A stretch of 64,000 nt of DNA from Shinella sp. WSJ-2 (GCF_003432075.1 NZ_QWBU01000008.1:1-64000); one strand, 5' to 3'; shown: positions 45,869 to 57,222, numbered from the stretch's first letter. The notes: generated from the letters alone by a model not told the origin. Numbers and translations: made by a program.

Positions 45869-47275
45869 TCACATATGGATCGGCTTGAAGAAGGTCGCCA
45901 GCGCGGCTTCCTTCACGGCTTCCGACATGGTCGGATGCGCATGGCAGGTGCGGCCGAGATCTTCGGAGGAACCGCCGAATTCCATCAGCACGGCGGCCTC
46001 GTGGATCATCTCGCCGGCGCCGAAGCCGACGATGTGAACGCCGAGAACGCGATCGGTGTCCTTGTCCGCGAGAACCTTTACGAAACCGTCCGTCGCCAGC
46101 ATGGCGCGGGCGCGCCCGTTAGCAGTGAAGGGGAATTTGCCGGCCTTGTAGGCAATGCCTGCGGCCTTCAGCTCTTCCTCGGTCTTGCCAACGGAGGCAA
46201 CTTCCGGCTGGGTGTAGACGACGCCGGGGATGACGTCGTAGTTCACATGGCCGGCCTGGCCGGCGAGGATTTCGGCGACGGCGACACCCTCGTCTTCCGC
46301 CTTGTGGGCGAGCATCGGGCCGCGCACGACGTCGCCAAGCGCATAGATGCCGGGAACGTTCGTCTGGAAATGCTTGTCGATCTCGACGCGGCCACGGTTG
46401 TCAAGCGCGACACCCGCTTCCTTGAGGCCGAGACCTTCGGTGTAGGGCTTGCGGCCGGTGGCGATCAGCACGACATCGGCGTCGATGCTGGTGGCCTCGC
46501 CGCCCTTGACCGGCTCGAAGGTCACCTTGGCGCCCGAACCCGCCTTTTCGACACCCGTCACCTTGGCGCCGAGCTTGAAGTCCATGCCCTGCTTGGCCAG
46601 CATGCGCTGGAACTGCTTGGAGACATCACCGTCCATGCCGCCGAGGATGGTGTCGAGATATTCAACGACCGTGACCTTGGCACCGAGGCGCGCCCAGACC
46701 GAGCCGAGCTCAAGGCCGATGACGCCGCCGCCGACGACGACGAGATGGCCCGGCACCCTCTCAAGCGCGATGCCACCCGTCGAGGAGACGATGACCTTCT
46801 CGTCGATCTCGACCGGGACGCCTGGAATGCCGGCCACGTCGGAACCGGTGGCAATCACAATGTTCTTCGTTTCGAGGACCTGCTCTTCGCCCTTGTCATT
46901 GGTGACGGAGACCTTGCCGGCGCCGAGCACCTTGCCGGTGCCCTGGATGCCGTCGATCTTGTTCTTCTTGAACAGGAAGGCAACGCCATCAACGTTCGAC
47001 TTCACCGTCGCATCCTTGTGCGCCATCATCTTGGCGAGGTTCAGCGTGGGCTTCACGCCCTCGATGCCGAGCGCTTCCATGCCATGGGCGACGTGGCTGT
47101 AGGTCTCGGAGGCATGCAGCAACGCCTTGGAGGGAATGCAGCCGACATTGAGGCAGGTGCCGCCATAGGTGGCGCGCTTTTCGACGACCGCGACCTTCAG
47201 GCCGAGCTGGGCCGTCTTGATGGCGCAGACATAGCCGCCGGGGCCGGAACCGATAACGATGAGATCATATGCCAT
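45869..47275 (-). CDS. lpdA: Dihydrolipoyl dehydrogenase (E3)
   Basis: Flavoprotein of 468 residues that reoxidises lipoamide, here as E3 of the 2-oxoglutarate dehydrogenase complex. The FAD motif is VIGSGPGGYVCAI, the redox disulphide is in GGTCLNVGCIPSK and the NAD motif is VVGGGVIGLELGSVW. The dimer-interface catalytic His-Glu pair is in CHAHPTMSEAVKEAAL. It is the last gene of the mdh-suc run, separated from sucB by four genes of other functions, and ends at a good terminator. Confidence 0.98.
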   Translation of the reverse strand: MAYDLIVIGSGPGGYVCAIKTAQLGLKVAVVEKRATYGGTCLNVGCIPSKALLHASETYSHVAHGMEALGIEGVKPTLNLAKMMAHKDATVKSNVDGVAFLFKKNKIDGIQGTGKVLGAGKVSVTNDKGEEQVLETKNIVIATGSDVAGIPGVPVEIDEKVIVSSTGGIALERVPGHLVVVGGGVIGLELGSVWARLGAKVTVVEYLDTILGGMDGDVSKQFQRMLAKQGMDFKLGAKVTGVEKAGSGAKVTFEPVKGGEATSIDADVVLIATGRKPYTEGLGLKEAGVALDNRGRVEIDKHFQTNVPGIYALGDVVRGPMLAHKAEDEGVAVAEILAGQAGHVNYDVIPGVVYTQPEVASVGKTEEELKAAGIAYKAGKFPFTANGRARAMLATDGFVKVLADKDTDRVLGVHIVGFGAGEMIHEAAVLMEFGGSSEDLGRTCHAHPTMSEAVKEAALATFFKPIHM

Positions 47276-47298
47276 GACAAGTCCTTCCTGCGCGGGGC

Positions 47299-48051
47299 CT
47301 AGCGGCCACCGCTGACGTTGAGGGCGGCACCCGTCACATAGGATGCCGCATCGGAGAGAAGATAGAAAATGGATTTCGCGACTTCATCGGCCGTACCCGG
47401 CCGCTGCATCGGGATGAGCGACGCCATGTCGCGTGCACGATCCGGCAGACCGCCGGAGGCGTGGATTTCGGTATCGATGATGCCGGGGCGCACGAGATTG
47501 ACGCGCACGCCCTCCGCCGCGACTTCGCGGGCAAGACCGATCGTGAAGCTCTCGATGGCGCCCTTGCTGGCGGCATAATCGACATATTGCCCGGCAGCAC
47601 CCAATTTCGCCGCGACGGACGAAAGGTTGACGATCGAGCCGCCCCTGCCACCATGGCGCGTCGACATGCGGCGCACGGCCTCCTGCGCGCAGCGGATCGA
47701 GCCCATGACATTGACGGCGAACATGCGCTCGAGCCGCTCGGACGACATCTCGTCGACGCGCTGCGGCGTGGCGACGATGCCGGCATTGTTCACGAGTCCA
47801 TCGAGCCGGCCGAACGTGCCGTCGATGGTCGAGAAGATATTGGCAAGGCCAAGCTCGCTGCCGACATCACCCTGAACCGGGATCGCCGAGCCACCGGCCG
47901 CTTGGATCTCCGCGACGACAGCTTCGGCCGCCTCCAGATTGGCGACATAGTTCACCGCCACCTGCCAGCCGGCCGCACCGGCCATGCGGCACACGCTGGC
48001 GCCGATGCCCCGGCTGCCGCCGGTGACGAGGAGAACAGGGGCTTCCTTCAT
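47299..48051 (-). CDS. SDR family oxidoreductase (FabG-like)
   Basis: Classical short-chain dehydrogenase of 250 residues. Motifs are TGGSRGIG, VNNAG, the catalytic serine in SIVNLSSVAAK, the YxxxK pair in YVDYAASKGAIE and RPGIIDTEIHAS. The family-typical C-terminus SYVTGAALNVSGGR is present. The start MKEAPVLLV overlaps the stop of the upstream gene by four bases. FabG-like patterns are shared by many dehydrogenases, so the substrate is open. It is one of four genes lying between sucB and lpdA. Confidence 0.92.
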   Translation of the reverse strand: MKEAPVLLVTGGSRGIGASVCRMAGAAGWQVAVNYVANLEAAEAVVAEIQAAGGSAIPVQGDVGSELGLANIFSTIDGTFGRLDGLVNNAGIVATPQRVDEMSSERLERMFAVNVMGSIRCAQEAVRRMSTRHGGRGGSIVNLSSVAAKLGAAGQYVDYAASKGAIESFTIGLAREVAAEGVRVNLVRPGIIDTEIHASGGLPDRARDMASLIPMQRPGTADEVAKSIFYLLSDAASYVTGAALNVSGGR

Positions 48052-48536
48052 GCAGCGCATCCCTTTTGCCGGAAGACATCCTGCGGCACGACCTTCGCCT
48101 TGCCCTGCTCCCACAGCGCCGAGTAGCGAAGCGATGGACCGAACCCCGACAACAGCAAGCTTTGCGCCGCCTTGGCACCCTGATCGGGCACGAGGTTGGC
48201 ATCACCCGCCACGTCGAGCGCGTAGATCACGCCCTCCCAGACGGTGCAGGCGGCGATTTCCTCGCCGGTCACGTCCCCCTCGGGGCAATTGTGCATGATC
48301 ATGCCGTTAGAGCGCGCGGGATCGCCGGGCATGACGATGCCATCCAGCACCAGACCGCTTGCCAGGATCTTCAGCTTGAAGTGATGGCTCGTCGCTGCCG
48401 CATCCGAACCGACAGGCTGGAAAGTCAGCTCATAGCCCCCGTCGCGATCCGCATAGATCGCATGGTCCTGCCGGCACTCCGCCGCTGAAGCGGCGGTCGC
48501 GGCAATGAGACCGGTGAGGACGAGGGCGGCACGCAT
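48048..48536 (-). CDS. Hypothetical exported protein
   Basis: A 162-residue protein with a clear signal peptide (MRAALVLTGLIAATAASA, cleavage before AEC). The mature part holds several cysteines (AECRQD, HNCPEG, AACTVWEG, QKGCAA), which suggests disulphide-bonded periplasmic folding. I recognise no domain. It overlaps the SDR start by four bases and lies three bases after the LysE-type gene, so it is part of the same transcript between sucB and lpdA. Confidence 0.75.
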   Translation of the reverse strand: MRAALVLTGLIAATAASAAECRQDHAIYADRDGGYELTFQPVGSDAAATSHHFKLKILASGLVLDGIVMPGDPARSNGMIMHNCPEGDVTGEEIAACTVWEGVIYALDVAGDANLVPDQGAKAAQSLLLSGFGPSLRYSALWEQGKAKVVPQDVFRQKGCAA

Positions 48537-48539
48537 GGC

Positions 48540-49184
48540 TCAGTGCGCCTTTTCCGTCGCGAGCTTGATGCCGAGCGCGATGAAGACGAGGCCGCTGGTG
48601 CGGTCGATCCACTGGCTGGCGCGCGAAAAGGCGGCCCGCATGCGCGGCGTCGTCATGAACAGCGAGACCCCGACGAACCAGGCGATGAGGCAGGTCGCCA
48701 TGACGAGGCCATAGCCGAACTTGACGGCGATCGGCGTGTGGGCGCTGACAACCGTCGAGAAGATCGACAGGAAGAAGAACACCGCCTTGGGGTTCAGTGC
48801 GTTGGCTAGGAAGCCGAGGCCGAAGGCGCGCAGCGCCGACTGCTCAACTTTCGCCTCACCGCCGGCCTTCACGGCCTCGGCGGAAAGGTCCGCCTTGCCG
48901 GCGCGCAGGGCCTTGATGCCGATATAGACGAGATAGGCGACGCCGCACCATTTCACGATGTTGAACAGGTAGATCGACTGGGAAATGATCAGCCCGAGTC
49001 CAAGGATCGTATAGGTGACATGCACCATCAGCGCCGCGCCGATGCCGAAGGACGTGATCACGGCGGCGCGGCGGCCCTGCACCAGCGACTGGCGCATGAC
49101 CATGGCGAGGTCGGCGCCGGGCGAGACGATGGCAAAGGCAAAGATCGCCATCAGCGAGGCGAGTTCAACGAGGTATTGGCTCAT
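48540..49184 (-). CDS. LysE family translocator
   Basis: Inner-membrane amino-acid or metabolite exporter of the LysE/RhtB type, 214 residues and about six helices. The conserved FAIVSPGADLAMVMRQSLVQGRRAAVITSFGIGAAL (segment start SPGADLAMV) and LGFLANALNPKAVFFFLSIFS are both clear. The start MSQYLVELASL was chosen because the upstream extension is polar. The exported substrate is not predictable. It lies between the MAPEG gene and the exported hypothetical protein. Confidence 0.92.
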   Translation of the reverse strand: MSQYLVELASLMAIFAFAIVSPGADLAMVMRQSLVQGRRAAVITSFGIGAALMVHVTYTILGLGLIISQSIYLFNIVKWCGVAYLVYIGIKALRAGKADLSAEAVKAGGEAKVEQSALRAFGLGFLANALNPKAVFFFLSIFSTVVSAHTPIAVKFGYGLVMATCLIAWFVGVSLFMTTPRMRAAFSRASQWIDRTSGLVFIALGIKLATEKAH

Positions 49185-49197
49185 GGAGTGCCCCTTC

Positions 49198-49605
49198 CTA
49201 GAAGATGACGGTTGCCGCCATGATCGCAAGGCCGATCAGCGCTACGAGCCAGACGAGCGAACGAATATAGGGAATGCCTGCCAGATAGAGCGGAATATAG
49301 ACGAGCCGGGCAATAAACCACAGCCAGCCCCCTATGAGGTCCCAGCCAGACGTATCCGGCACAAGGGCAACCGCCAGCGCAAGCGCCACGAAGCCGGGAT
49401 AGGTTTCACGGAAATTGGCCGACGCGCGCGCAGCGCGTCCGGCCAGAATGCCCTTGGGATGCCGCACCTCGTCACGCGGGCCGGCGTTCCATTCAGGGCC
49501 AAGCTCTTTCGTGGCGAGCATACCCTGAAGGGCAACATGGAAGACAAGCAGAGCCACGCTCAACACGAGCAGAATCTGGATGGGCGAAGCCGCCGCCGCT
49601 TCCAT
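49198..49605 (-). CDS. MAPEG family membrane protein
   Basis: A 135-residue four-helix membrane protein. The MAPEG pattern (membrane-associated proteins in eicosanoid and glutathione metabolism) is visible in RAARASANFRETYPGFVALALAVAL, with the conserved arginine and NF.E core, and in the final helix VWLVALIGLAIMAATVIF. Bacterial members of the family are of unknown substrate. It follows sucB after 11 bases and is the first of the four genes between sucB and lpdA. Confidence 0.88.
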   Translation of the reverse strand: MEAAAASPIQILLVLSVALLVFHVALQGMLATKELGPEWNAGPRDEVRHPKGILAGRAARASANFRETYPGFVALALAVALVPDTSGWDLIGGWLWFIARLVYIPLYLAGIPYIRSLVWLVALIGLAIMAATVIF

Positions 49606-49616
49606 GAACACCTCCC

Positions 49617-50846
49617 TTAGAGATCGAGAACCAGACGTTCCGGATCTTCCAGGCTGTCCTTGACGCGCACGAGGAAGGTCACGGCCTCCTTGCCGTCCAC
49701 CATGCGGTGGTCATAGGAGAGCGCGAGATACATCATCGGGCGGATGACGATCTGGCCGCCGACGACGACCGGACGCTCCTGGATCTTGTGCATGCCGAGA
49801 ATGCCCGACTGCGGGGCGTTCAGGATCGGCGAGGACATCAGCGAACCATAGACGCCGCCGTTCGAAATCGTGAACGTGCCGCCCTGCATGTCGGCCATCG
49901 AGAGCGCGCCGTCACGGGCGAGCTTGCCGAGACGACCGATATCCTTCTCGATTTCGGCGATCGACATCTGGTCGGCATCGCGCACGACCGGAACCACGAG
50001 GCCCTTGTCCGTGCCCACGGCGACGCCAATGTGGCAGTAGTTCTTGTAGATGATGTCGGTGCCGTCGATCTCGGCGTTGACGGCCGGGATTTCCTTCAGC
50101 GCGTGCGTCACGGCCTTGGTGAAGAAGCCCATGAAGCCGAGCTTCACGCCGTGCTTCTTCTCGAACAAGTCCTTGTAGCGGTTGCGCAGATCCATCACGG
50201 CCGACATGTCCACCTCGTTATAGGTGGTGAGCATGGCGGCGGTGTTCTGAGCATCCTTGAGGCGCTTGGCAATGGTCTGGCGCAGGCGCGTCATCTTCAC
50301 GCGCTCTTCGCGCGGTGCATCGGCTTCCGAGGAAGCCGCGCGAGCGACGACCTTGACCGGCTCAGCGGCTTGGGCCGGCGTCGAAGCCGTGATGCCCTTG
50401 GCGACGGCGGCGATGACATCACCCTTCAGCACCTGGCCGCGCTTGCCAGAACCATCGACCTGATCGGCCGAAAGGTTATTTTCGGCAAGCAGCTTGGCGG
50501 CAGCCGGCGCGGCCGGCATGGCAGCGGAAGCGGCAGGCTTGGCTTCGGCGGCCGGAGCGGCGGCGACCGCCTTTTCGGCAGCAGCAGGAGCGGCGGCACC
50601 GGCGGAGGCTCCTTCGGAGATCTGGCCAAGCAGGCCGCCCGGTGCGACGGTATCGCCGGCATTCGCCGTGATTTCCGAGAGCACGCCGGAGGCGGGTGCC
50701 GGCACTTCGATCGTTACCTTGTCGGTTTCGAGCTCACAGAGCGGCTCGTCGGCCTTGATGACGTCGCCGACCTTCTTGAACCAGGTGCCGACGGTGGCTT
50801 CGCTGACGGATTCGCCCAAAGTCGGGACGCGGATTTCGGTAGCCAT
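49617..50846 (-). CDS. sucB: 2-oxoglutarate dehydrogenase E2, dihydrolipoyllysine-residue succinyltransferase
   Basis: Core of the 2-oxoglutarate dehydrogenase complex, 409 residues. It has one lipoyl domain ([17 protein letters not shown] with the lipoylated lysine), an alanine/proline-rich linker, a peripheral-subunit-binding domain ([20 protein letters not shown]) and a catalytic domain ending in the conserved [13 protein letters not shown] histidine motif. The length and single lipoyl domain are normal. It follows sucA after 53 bases. Confidence 0.99.
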   Translation of the reverse strand: MATEIRVPTLGESVSEATVGTWFKKVGDVIKADEPLCELETDKVTIEVPAPASGVLSEITANAGDTVAPGGLLGQISEGASAGAAAPAAAEKAVAAAPAAEAKPAASAAMPAAPAAAKLLAENNLSADQVDGSGKRGQVLKGDVIAAVAKGITASTPAQAAEPVKVVARAASSEADAPREERVKMTRLRQTIAKRLKDAQNTAAMLTTYNEVDMSAVMDLRNRYKDLFEKKHGVKLGFMGFFTKAVTHALKEIPAVNAEIDGTDIIYKNYCHIGVAVGTDKGLVVPVVRDADQMSIAEIEKDIGRLGKLARDGALSMADMQGGTFTISNGGVYGSLMSSPILNAPQSGILGMHKIQERPVVVGGQIVIRPMMYLALSYDHRMVDGKEAVTFLVRVKDSLEDPERLVLDL

Positions 50847-50899
50847 GAGTGTGTTCCGTTCGTTTTGTCTTTGTCGCGGTTACGGGCTGACTTGGCGGA

Positions 50900-53896
50900 T
50901 CAACCGCCCAGCGCGTCCTCGAGGAAGGCGGCGAGCTGCGCGAGGTGCTTCGACATCAGGCCAGTCGCCGGCGATGCGGCGGCCGGACGGCCGGTGTAGC
51001 GCACACGCTGGTACTTGGCGTCGATATGGGCGAGCACCCATTCGAGATAGGGGTCGATGAAGGCCCAGGCACCCATGTTCTTGGGCTCTTCCTGGCACCA
51101 CACCATCTCGGCATTGCGGAAGCGTGAGAGCTCGTTGATCAGCGCCTTGGCCGGGAACGGATAGAGCTGTTCCAGACGCAGCAGATAGACATCGTCGATG
51201 CCGCGCTTTTCACGCTCTTCCAGGAGGTCGAAATAGACCTTGCCCGAGCACATCACGACACGGCGGATCTTGGCATCCTTCTGGAGCTTGATCGGGCCGT
51301 CCTTGATCACTTCGGCATCGTCCCACAGCAGGCGGTGGAACGAGCTTTCGCCGGCCATTTCCGACAGCGAGGAGACCGCACGCTTGTGGCGCAGCAGCGA
51401 CTTCGGCGTCATCATGATCAGCGGCTTGCGGAAGTCGCGCTTCACCTGACGGCGCAGGATGTGGAAGTAGTTCGCCGGCGTGGTGACGTTGGCGACCTGC
51501 ATATTGTCTTCGGCGCACATCTGCAGCCAGCGCTCGAGGCGGGCCGACGAGTGTTCCGGACCCTGGCCCTCATACCCGTGCGGCAGGAGGCAGACGAGAC
51601 CCGACATGCGCAGCCACTTGCGTTCGCCCGACGAGATGAACTGGTCGAAGACGACCTGCGCACCGTTGGCGAAGTCGCCGAACTGGGCTTCCCAGAGGGT
51701 GAGCGCGTTCGGGCGGGCCAGCGAATATCCGTATTCGAAGCCGAGGACCGCCTCTTCCGAGAGCATCGAGTTGATCACCTCGTAGCGGGCCTGAGTCGGC
51801 GAGAGGTTGGCGAGCGGGATGTAGCGGTCTTCGGTCTCCTGATCGTAGAGAACCGAATGGCGCTGCGAGAAGGTGCCACGTTCGCAATCCTGACCGGACA
51901 GGCGGATCTTGGTGCCTTCGACGCACAGCGTGCCGAAAGCCAGGGCCTCGCCCATCGCCCAGTCGATGCCCTCGCCCGTCTCGACCATCTGCATGCGGTT
52001 GTCCATGAACCGCTGGATGGTCTTGTGGGCGCGGAAGCCGTCCGGGATCGTCGCGATCTTGCGGCCGATTTCCTTCAGCTGCTTCATCGGCACCGAGGTC
52101 TTGCCGCGACGCTGTTCGTCCTGGTTGTCGGCCGAGCGAAGGCCCGACCAAGCACCGTCGAGCCAGTCGGCCTTGTTCGGCTTGTAGGACTGGCCGATCT
52201 CGAATTCGGTTTCGAGATTGGCGCGCCAGTCGGCCTTCATCTTCTCGAACTCGCCTTCGGAGATGACGCCCTCGGCGATGAGGCGCGACGCATAGAGGTT
52301 GACCACCGTCTTGTGCGCGCGGATCGCCTTGTACATCTTCGGCTGCGTGAACGCCGGCTCGTCGCCTTCGTTATGGCCGAAGCGACGGTAGCAGAACATG
52401 TCCACCACCACCGGCTTGTGGAACTTCATGCGGAACTCGGTCGCGATCTTGGCGGCATAGGTCACCGCCTCCGGATCGTCGCCGTTCACATGGAAGATCG
52501 GCGCCTCGATCATCTTCGCCACATCCGACGGATAGGGCGAGGAGCGCGAGAAGGCCGGGTTCGTGGTGAAGCCGATCTGGTTGTTGATGATGACATGCAC
52601 CGTGCCGGCGACGCGGTGGCCGCGCAGGCCCGAAAGGCCGAGGATTTCAGCCGTCACGCCCTGGCCGGCGAAGGCCGCATCGCCATGCAGCAGCAGCGGC
52701 ATGACCTGGGCGCGTTCGGACAAGGGAATGATATCGCCTTCGAAGACCTTCGCCATCTGGTCCTGCTTGGCGCGGGCCTTGCCCATGACGACAGGGTTGA
52801 CGATTTCGAGATGCGAGGGGTTCGCCGTCAGCGACAGGTGCACCTTGTTGCCGTCGAACTCACGGTCCGAGGAGGCGCCGAGGTGGTACTTCACGTCGCC
52901 CGAGCCTTCCACGTCGTCAGGCGCATAGGAGCCGCCCTTGAACTCGTGGAAGACGGCGCGATGGGGCTTGGCCATCACGTTGGTCAAAACGTTGAGGCGG
53001 CCGCGGTGGGCCATGCCGAGCACGATTTCCTTCAAGCCCAGCTGGCCGCCGCGCTTAATGATCTGCTCCAGCGCCGGGATCAGCGCTTCGCCGCCGTCGA
53101 GGCCGAAACGCTTGGTACCCTTGTACTTAACGTCGATAAACTGCTCGAAGCCCTCGGCCTCGATCAGCTTCTGCAGGATCGCGCGCTTGCCTTCGGCAGT
53201 GAAGGCAACGCCCTTGTCCGGACCTTCGATGCGCTCCTGGATCCAGCCCTTCTCTTCCGGGTTGGAGATATGCATGAATTCGACGCCGATCGTCGAGCAA
53301 TAGGTGCGCTCAAGGATTTCGACCATTTCGCGCACGGTCGCGTATTCGAGGCCGAGCACGTTGTCGATGAAGATCTTGCGGTCGAGATCCTTCTCCTCGA
53401 AACCGTAGTTCGAGGGCGACAGCTCGTGATAGTCCTCGACGGGCGCGGCGATGCCGAGCGGGTCGAGCTTGGCGTGCAGGTGGCCGCGGGCGCGGTAGGC
53501 GCGGATCATCATGATGGCGCGCACCGAATCGCGGGTCGCCTGATTTACACCGGCCTGATCGACGGGCGCGCCGGTCTTGGCGGCGACGGCCTCGGCCTTC
53601 GCCTGCACCTTCTTTTCAAGCACCTTCTCGACGACGCCCCAGTTGCCGTCGAGCGCCGAGACGAGTTCGCCGTTGGCGACAATCGGCCAGTTGGCGCGCT
53701 GCCAGGAGGCGCCCTTGGCCGCCTTCACGATATCGGAGGGCTTGTCTTCCAGGGCCGTGAAGAAGGCCTGCCATTCCTCGCCGACGGAGGCGGGGTCAGC
53801 CTCGTACTTGGCGTAGAGCTGTTCGATATAGGCCGCGTTCGCTCCGTCAAGGAAGGAGGTGGCCAGGAATTGTTCGTTGGCGTCTTGCCGTGCCAT
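50900..53896 (-). CDS. sucA: 2-oxoglutarate dehydrogenase E1 component
   Basis: Thiamine-diphosphate-dependent E1 of 998 residues that decarboxylates 2-oxoglutarate. The N-terminus (FLDGANAAYIEQLYAKYEADPASV) is the E2-binding extension; the TPP pattern is HGDAAFAGQGVTAEIL with HVIINNQIGFTT; the C-terminal domain has GFEYGYSLARPNALTLWEAQFGDFANGAQ. It starts with MARQDANEQF and no strong ribosome site. The sucD-sucA spacer upstream contains three hairpins. Confidence 0.99.
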   Translation of the reverse strand: MARQDANEQFLATSFLDGANAAYIEQLYAKYEADPASVGEEWQAFFTALEDKPSDIVKAAKGASWQRANWPIVANGELVSALDGNWGVVEKVLEKKVQAKAEAVAAKTGAPVDQAGVNQATRDSVRAIMMIRAYRARGHLHAKLDPLGIAAPVEDYHELSPSNYGFEEKDLDRKIFIDNVLGLEYATVREMVEILERTYCSTIGVEFMHISNPEEKGWIQERIEGPDKGVAFTAEGKRAILQKLIEAEGFEQFIDVKYKGTKRFGLDGGEALIPALEQIIKRGGQLGLKEIVLGMAHRGRLNVLTNVMAKPHRAVFHEFKGGSYAPDDVEGSGDVKYHLGASSDREFDGNKVHLSLTANPSHLEIVNPVVMGKARAKQDQMAKVFEGDIIPLSERAQVMPLLLHGDAAFAGQGVTAEILGLSGLRGHRVAGTVHVIINNQIGFTTNPAFSRSSPYPSDVAKMIEAPIFHVNGDDPEAVTYAAKIATEFRMKFHKPVVVDMFCYRRFGHNEGDEPAFTQPKMYKAIRAHKTVVNLYASRLIAEGVISEGEFEKMKADWRANLETEFEIGQSYKPNKADWLDGAWSGLRSADNQDEQRRGKTSVPMKQLKEIGRKIATIPDGFRAHKTIQRFMDNRMQMVETGEGIDWAMGEALAFGTLCVEGTKIRLSGQDCERGTFSQRHSVLYDQETEDRYIPLANLSPTQARYEVINSMLSEEAVLGFEYGYSLARPNALTLWEAQFGDFANGAQVVFDQFISSGERKWLRMSGLVCLLPHGYEGQGPEHSSARLERWLQMCAEDNMQVANVTTPANYFHILRRQVKRDFRKPLIMMTPKSLLRHKRAVSSLSEMAGESSFHRLLWDDAEVIKDGPIKLQKDAKIRRVVMCSGKVYFDLLEEREKRGIDDVYLLRLEQLYPFPAKALINELSRFRNAEMVWCQEEPKNMGAWAFIDPYLEWVLAHIDAKYQRVRYTGRPAAASPATGLMSKHLAQLAAFLEDALGG

Positions 53897-54039
53897 GGTT
53901 TCTTGCGGGCGCCGCGCCCGCCTCCCGAACGATCGTGTTGACCGGGCTCTCCCCGGTTTGCCGCCCGCCGCAAGCCTGTCCGCTTGGTGACGGGAGAGAC
54001 GGATCGGCCGGCTTTCGCCGGCCCATCCAGTGTCGCATC
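53897..54039 (-). other. Structured spacer between sucD and sucA
   Basis: The 143-base spacer holds three hairpins: GCGGGC/GCCCGC at 53905-53921, ACCGGG/CCCGGT at 53941-53957 and a longer one at 54001-54028. In the last, GGCCGGC pairs with GCCGGCC around a loop that reads GAAA on the transcribed minus strand, a GNRA tetraloop, with GGAT/ATCC extending the stem past one mismatch. None has a T-run. An mRNA processing or stability role is likelier than termination. Confidence 0.6.
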
Positions 54040-54942
54040 TCAGCCCTTGAGGACTTCGACGAGGGTCTTGCCGAGACGGGCCGGCGAAGGCGAAACTCGG
54101 ATGCCCGCTGCCTCCATGGCTGCGATCTTGGATTCCGCATCGCCCTTGCCGCCGGAAACGACGGCGCCGGCATGGCCCATGGTGCGGCCCTTCGGCGCCG
54201 TACGGCCCGCGATGAAGCCGGCCATCGGCTTTTTACGGCCCTTCTTGGCTTCGTCGATGAGGAACTGCGCCGCATCTTCTTCGGCCGAGCCGCCGATTTC
54301 GCCGATCATGATGATCGAGGTTGTGGCATCGTCTGCCAGGAACATCTCGAGCACGTCGATGAATTCGGTGCCCTTGACCGGATCCCCGCCGATGCCGACA
54401 GCCGTGGTCTGGCCGAGGCCTTCGTTGGAGGTCTGGAACACCGCTTCATAGGTAAGCGTGCCGGAGCGCGAAACAATACCGACGGAGCCCTTGCGGAAGA
54501 TCGAGCCCGGCATGATGCCGATCTTGCATTCTTCCGGCGTCAGGATGCCGGGGCAGTTCGGGCCGAGCAGGCGCGACTTGGAGCGGTCGAGACGAGCCTT
54601 GACGCGCACCATGTCGGCAACCGGGATGCCTTCGGTGATGCAGGTAATGAACGGGATTTCCGCTTCGATCGCCTCGATGATGGCGTCCGCGGCACCTGCC
54701 GGCGGAACGTAGATCACGGAGGCATCCGCGCCGGTCTTTTCCTTGGCTTCGGCAACCGAGGCGAAGATCGGCAGGCTTTCGCCCTTGGAGCCAGTCCAGG
54801 TTTCGCCGCCCTTCTTCGGGTGGATACCGCCGACCATCTGCGTGCCGTAATAGGCGAGCGCCTGCTCGGTGTGGAAAGTCCCGGTCTTGCCGGTCAGGCC
54901 CTGAACGAGGACCTTGGTGTTCTTATTGACGAGAATCGACAT
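54040..54942 (-). CDS. sucD: Succinyl-CoA synthetase subunit alpha
   Basis: Subunit of 300 residues that binds CoA and carries the phosphohistidine. The N-terminus [24 protein letters not shown] is the CoA-binding Rossmann start, and the active-site histidine lies in [16 protein letters not shown]. The start [10 protein letters not shown] is 17 bases after sucC. Nothing is unusual in length. Confidence 0.99.
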   Translation of the reverse strand: MSILVNKNTKVLVQGLTGKTGTFHTEQALAYYGTQMVGGIHPKKGGETWTGSKGESLPIFASVAEAKEKTGADASVIYVPPAGAADAIIEAIEAEIPFITCITEGIPVADMVRVKARLDRSKSRLLGPNCPGILTPEECKIGIMPGSIFRKGSVGIVSRSGTLTYEAVFQTSNEGLGQTTAVGIGGDPVKGTEFIDVLEMFLADDATTSIIMIGEIGGSAEEDAAQFLIDEAKKGRKKPMAGFIAGRTAPKGRTMGHAGAVVSGGKGDAESKIAAMEAAGIRVSPSPARLGKTLVEVLKG

Positions 54943-54959
54943 GAGGTCTGGTCCTTCCG

Positions 54960-56153
54960 TTAGCCGTTGATCGCGGCGACGATCTTCTTGGCAGCGTCGT
55001 CCAGATCGTCGGCGGCGGTGATCGCCAGGCCGGATTCGTTCAGGATCTTCTTGCCAAGCTCGACATTCGTGCCTTCGAGGCGAACGACCAGCGGAACCTT
55101 GAGGCCGACTTCCTGCACGGCAGCGACCACGCCTTCGGCGATGACGTCACACTTCATGATGCCGCCGAAGATGTTGACGAGGATGCCCTCGACCTTCGGG
55201 TCGGCCGTGATGATCTTGAAGGCCGCCGCCACCTTCTCCTTGCCGGCGCCGCCGCCGACGTCGCAGAAGTTCGCCGGCTCCTTGCCGTAGAGCTTGATGA
55301 TGTCCATCGTCGCCATGGCGAGACCGGCACCGTTGACCATGCAGCCGATATTGCCGTCGAGCGCCACGTAGGCGAGGTCCCACTTGGAAGCCTCGATTTC
55401 CTTGGCGTCTTCTTCGGTCTCGTCGCGCAGCGCCTTGATGTCGTCGTGACGGAACAGTGCGTTGCCGTCGAACGAGACCTTGGCGTCGAGAACGCGCACG
55501 CGGCCGTTCTTCATGACAATCAGCGGGTTGATCTCGAGCAGGCTCATGTCCTTCTCGACGAAAGCCTTGTAGAGGATCGGGAAGAGCTTTTCGGCATCGG
55601 CCTTGGCTTCGCCTTCGAGCTTCAGAGCCGAGGTGAGCTTCGCCAGATCGTCGGCGGTGACGCCGGCTTCCGGGTTGATTGCGACGGTGAGGATCTTCTC
55701 CGGCGTGTCATGGGCGACGGCTTCGATGTCCATGCCGCCTTCGGTCGAAACGACGAAGGCAACCTGGCCGACGGAGCGGTCGACGAGCAGCGAGAGATAC
55801 AGTTCACGGTCGATGTCGGCGCCGTCCTCGATATAGAGGCGGTTCACTTGCTTGCCGGCCTCGCCGGTCTGGGCGGTGACGAGCGTGTTGCCGAGCATTT
55901 CCTTGGCATGCTTCTTGGCTTCCTCGATCGAGAAGGCGAGGCGAACGCCGCCCTTGGCGTCGGGGCCGAGTTCCTTGAACTTGCCCTTGCCGCGGCCACC
56001 AGCGTGGATCTGGCTCTTGACGACATAGAGCGGGCCGGGCAGCGACTTCGCAGCCGCTTCAGCCTCGTCGGCGGAGAAGATCGCCACACCTTCGGCGACC
56101 GGCGCGCCGAAGCTCTTCAGCAGAGCCTTGGCCTGATATTCATGAATGTTCAT
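54960..56153 (-). CDS. sucC: ADP-forming succinyl-CoA synthetase subunit beta
   Basis: ATP-grasp subunit of 397 residues that conserves the energy of succinyl-CoA as ATP. It starts [19 protein letters not shown] and has the conserved [23 protein letters not shown] and [24 protein letters not shown] motifs and the C-terminal [15 protein letters not shown]. It lies 16 bases after mdh, in the same operon. Confidence 0.99.
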   Translation of the reverse strand: MNIHEYQAKALLKSFGAPVAEGVAIFSADEAEAAAKSLPGPLYVVKSQIHAGGRGKGKFKELGPDAKGGVRLAFSIEEAKKHAKEMLGNTLVTAQTGEAGKQVNRLYIEDGADIDRELYLSLLVDRSVGQVAFVVSTEGGMDIEAVAHDTPEKILTVAINPEAGVTADDLAKLTSALKLEGEAKADAEKLFPILYKAFVEKDMSLLEINPLIVMKNGRVRVLDAKVSFDGNALFRHDDIKALRDETEEDAKEIEASKWDLAYVALDGNIGCMVNGAGLAMATMDIIKLYGKEPANFCDVGGGAGKEKVAAAFKIITADPKVEGILVNIFGGIMKCDVIAEGVVAAVQEVGLKVPLVVRLEGTNVELGKKILNESGLAITAADDLDDAAKKIVAAING

Positions 56154-56169
56154 GGGGATGATCCTGTTC

Positions 56170-57222
<1,053 letters not shown>

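Noticed and set aside
51335-53941. An 868-codon open frame antisense to sucA
   Set aside because: SucA is certain; the frame is rich in Arg/His/Leu/Asp without domains.
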